A stretch of DNA of 22,128 bases from Lithacetigena sp037446255 [NCBI: Coprothermobacterota bacterium] (lineage in GTDB: Bacteria > Coprothermobacterota > HKB111), in assembly GCA_037446255.1 (NCBI GenBank), contig JBBIIY010000007.1:58863-80990 (forward strand), read 5' to 3'. The translations under genes and the position numbers were made by a program. The notes under the pieces are model-generated. The model saw nothing but the letters and a program-made list of their open reading frames with translations, searched no databases and had not been told where the DNA came from. Shown here piece after piece: positions 21,152-22,128 of the stretch (the stretch's first letter is position 1; each line of letters opens with the position of its first letter).

Positions 21152-21195
21152 ATAACCTTAGTAAAATTAAATTATATTGAAAGGAGAAAACTAAA

Positions 21196-21453
21196 ATGAA
21201 TTTAAGACCTATAACAGGGAGTTTTGATTTTGTACCTTTTCTCTTCATGCTTTTCTTTTCAGCATTAGGTACCAGTTATGTAACCGGTATTGTCCTTTCA
21301 CTCTTTTATTTTACCTCTGGAGAAGTAGATAAACTACACAAGGCTAAGAAAATTGTATTATTTTCTTTACTACTTTTGATTTTGTCGGGACTGATTGCTT
21401 TTTTTATAACAACCTTTTCCATAACGACACCAATAAAGCCTCCAGGTGGCTGA
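21196..21453 (+). CDS. Two-helix mini membrane protein, paralogue 2
   Basis: This 85-residue protein has two long hydrophobic segments (about 13-40 and 52-75) and a charged turn (SGEVDKLHKAKKI, 41-53). The turn and the start of the second helix match the protein at 19433-19678, so the two look like a duplicated pair on either side of the racemase-like gene. The C-terminus differs (TTPIKPPGG instead of an aromatic end). ATG at 21196 is preceded by AAAGGAG about eight bases upstream, like its paralogue. A molybdoenzyme gene follows after 79 bases. No function can be assigned. It could be a pilin-like or small helper membrane protein. Confidence 0.78.
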   Translation: MNLRPITGSFDFVPFLFMLFFSALGTSYVTGIVLSLFYFTSGEVDKLHKAKKIVLFSLLLLILSGLIAFFITTFSITTPIKPPGG

Positions 21454-21532
21454 TAAAGAATAGTTTCTCCTTTGAGGAGAAATAAAGTTTACGCCATTTT
21501 TCAGAAATTAAAACAAGCAAAAAGAGGATTTT

Positions 21533-22128
21533 ATGAGTGAAATAAAAAAAATCATCAGTAAAGACACTTTAAGAAATAACCGGCTCCCGCCCGGTCAGTA
21601 TGAAGTCAAAGACTGGCCCGTATTACATTATGGCAGGGTTCCCCGAATAGATTTGGAAAAGTGGGATTTTCGCATTTTTGGGTTGGTTGATAAAGCGGTA
21701 ATTCTAAATTACCAGGAATTCCTCGAACTTCCCCAGGTGGAAGTTTTTGCTGACTTTCACTGCGTAGAACAGTGGTCCAGATTGGGTAATTTATGGCAGG
21801 GGGTAAGCTCGGCCACGATAGCCTCCTTGGTAGAACCGTCTCCAGAAGCAAGATATGTAATAATTCACTGCGAAAACGATTTCACCACCAACCTTCCCTT
21901 AGAAGATTTCTTGAAAGAAGATGTACTTTTTGCCTGTAAGCACGACCAACAAACCTTAAAACCCGAACATGGCTACCCTTTAAGGTTAGTGGTTCCGCAA
22001 TTATATTTCTGGAAAAGTGCCAAGTGGGTGAGAGGTGTTGAATTTACCGATAAAGACCGCCCCGGTTTCTGGGAGCAACGAGGCTACCACGACCATGGTG
22101 ATATCTGGCTGGAAGAGCGATTCAGATA
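21533..22128 (+). CDS. Sulfite-oxidase-fold molybdopterin oxidoreductase (YuiH-like), cut at window end
   Basis: The frame runs from ATG at 21533, preceded by AGAGGA, to the window edge (198 codons). It belongs to the oxidoreductase molybdopterin-binding family (COG2041; sulfite oxidase/YedY/YuiH). C77 in DFHCVEQWSRLGNLWQGV is the expected molybdenum ligand. HGYPLRLVVP and KWVRGVEF match the later family blocks, and GYHDHGDIWLEERF resembles the usual C-terminus of the short cytoplasmic YuiH type. The last two bases are TA, so the next codon may well be the stop and the gene may be complete except for one base. There is no signal peptide or haem domain, so it should be cytoplasmic and use an unknown redox partner. 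Substrate unknown. Confidence 0.88.
   Translation, partial: MSEIKKIISKDTLRNNRLPPGQYEVKDWPVLHYGRVPRIDLEKWDFRIFGLVDKAVILNYQEFLELPQVEVFADFHCVEQWSRLGNLWQGVSSATIASLVEPSPEARYVIIHCENDFTTNLPLEDFLKEDVLFACKHDQQTLKPEHGYPLRLVVPQLYFWKSAKWVRGVEFTDKDRPGFWEQRGYHDHGDIWLEERFR

Noticed and set aside
1-22128. CRISPR array, prophage, integron or insertion sequence
   Set aside because: No regularly spaced direct repeats with spacers, and no transposase, integrase or phage structural genes. The repeats seen are scattered, short and palindromic.

Overview
This is an AT-rich window from what is most likely an anaerobic Gram-positive bacterium of the Clostridia or a related Firmicutes lineage. The inference rests on strong GGAGG-type ribosome binding sites, frequent TTG and GTG starts, a two-subunit NuoE/NuoF-type module like those of bifurcating hydrogenases and formate dehydrogenases, an oxygen-sensitive corrinoid methyltransferase cluster with its reductive activators, and an NhaC antiporter. 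No rRNA, phage, plasmid, CRISPR or intact transposase gene is visible.

Layout. Positions 1-2061 (minus strand) hold an isoaspartyl peptidase/L-asparaginase followed by NuoE-like and NuoF-like flavoprotein genes; the last runs off the left edge. A repeat-filled spacer (2062-2600) carries a good promoter for an NhaC-type Na+/H+ antiporter (2601-4280), which ends in a bidirectional terminator. From 8099 leftwards to 4335 runs a four-gene methyl-transfer operon: a non-pyrrolysine MttB-family methyltransferase, a B12-binding corrinoid protein, a protein like the reductive activation domain of MetH, and a methyltetrahydrofolate methyltransferase. Divergently, at 8403-10238, lies a RACo-type ATP-dependent corrinoid activator with an N-terminal [2Fe-2S] domain, followed by an AAC(6')-Ii-like acetyltransferase. 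Together these can be read as a disassembled methionine synthase that feeds methyl groups from an unknown methylated (probably quaternary) amine into the folate pool.

The middle holds tRNA-Ala(GGC), a frameshifted DUF3795 gene, and a compact three-gene set (TspO/MBR, DUF2177, T4 endonuclease V-like) that may be a light or UV response module. Next comes a minus-strand, secreted, membrane-anchored protein of unknown function, divergent from a leuS-comEA-comEC operon (leucyl-tRNA synthetase and DNA uptake). The right end has a pair of paralogous two-helix mini membrane proteins flanking an ornithine/alanine-racemase-like PLP enzyme, then a sulfite-oxidase-fold molybdoenzyme cut at (or one base before) its stop.

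The intergenic regions are unusually rich in short interspersed repeats. At least three families recur within this one window: a GAAACGTTC-centred palindrome with a conserved 23-base tail (three copies), a CACCCTCCCC/GGGGAGGGTG imperfect palindrome (four or five copies), and degenerate TCACCCTGAA...TTCAGGGTC and TGTCATTGCGA-type REP-like units.
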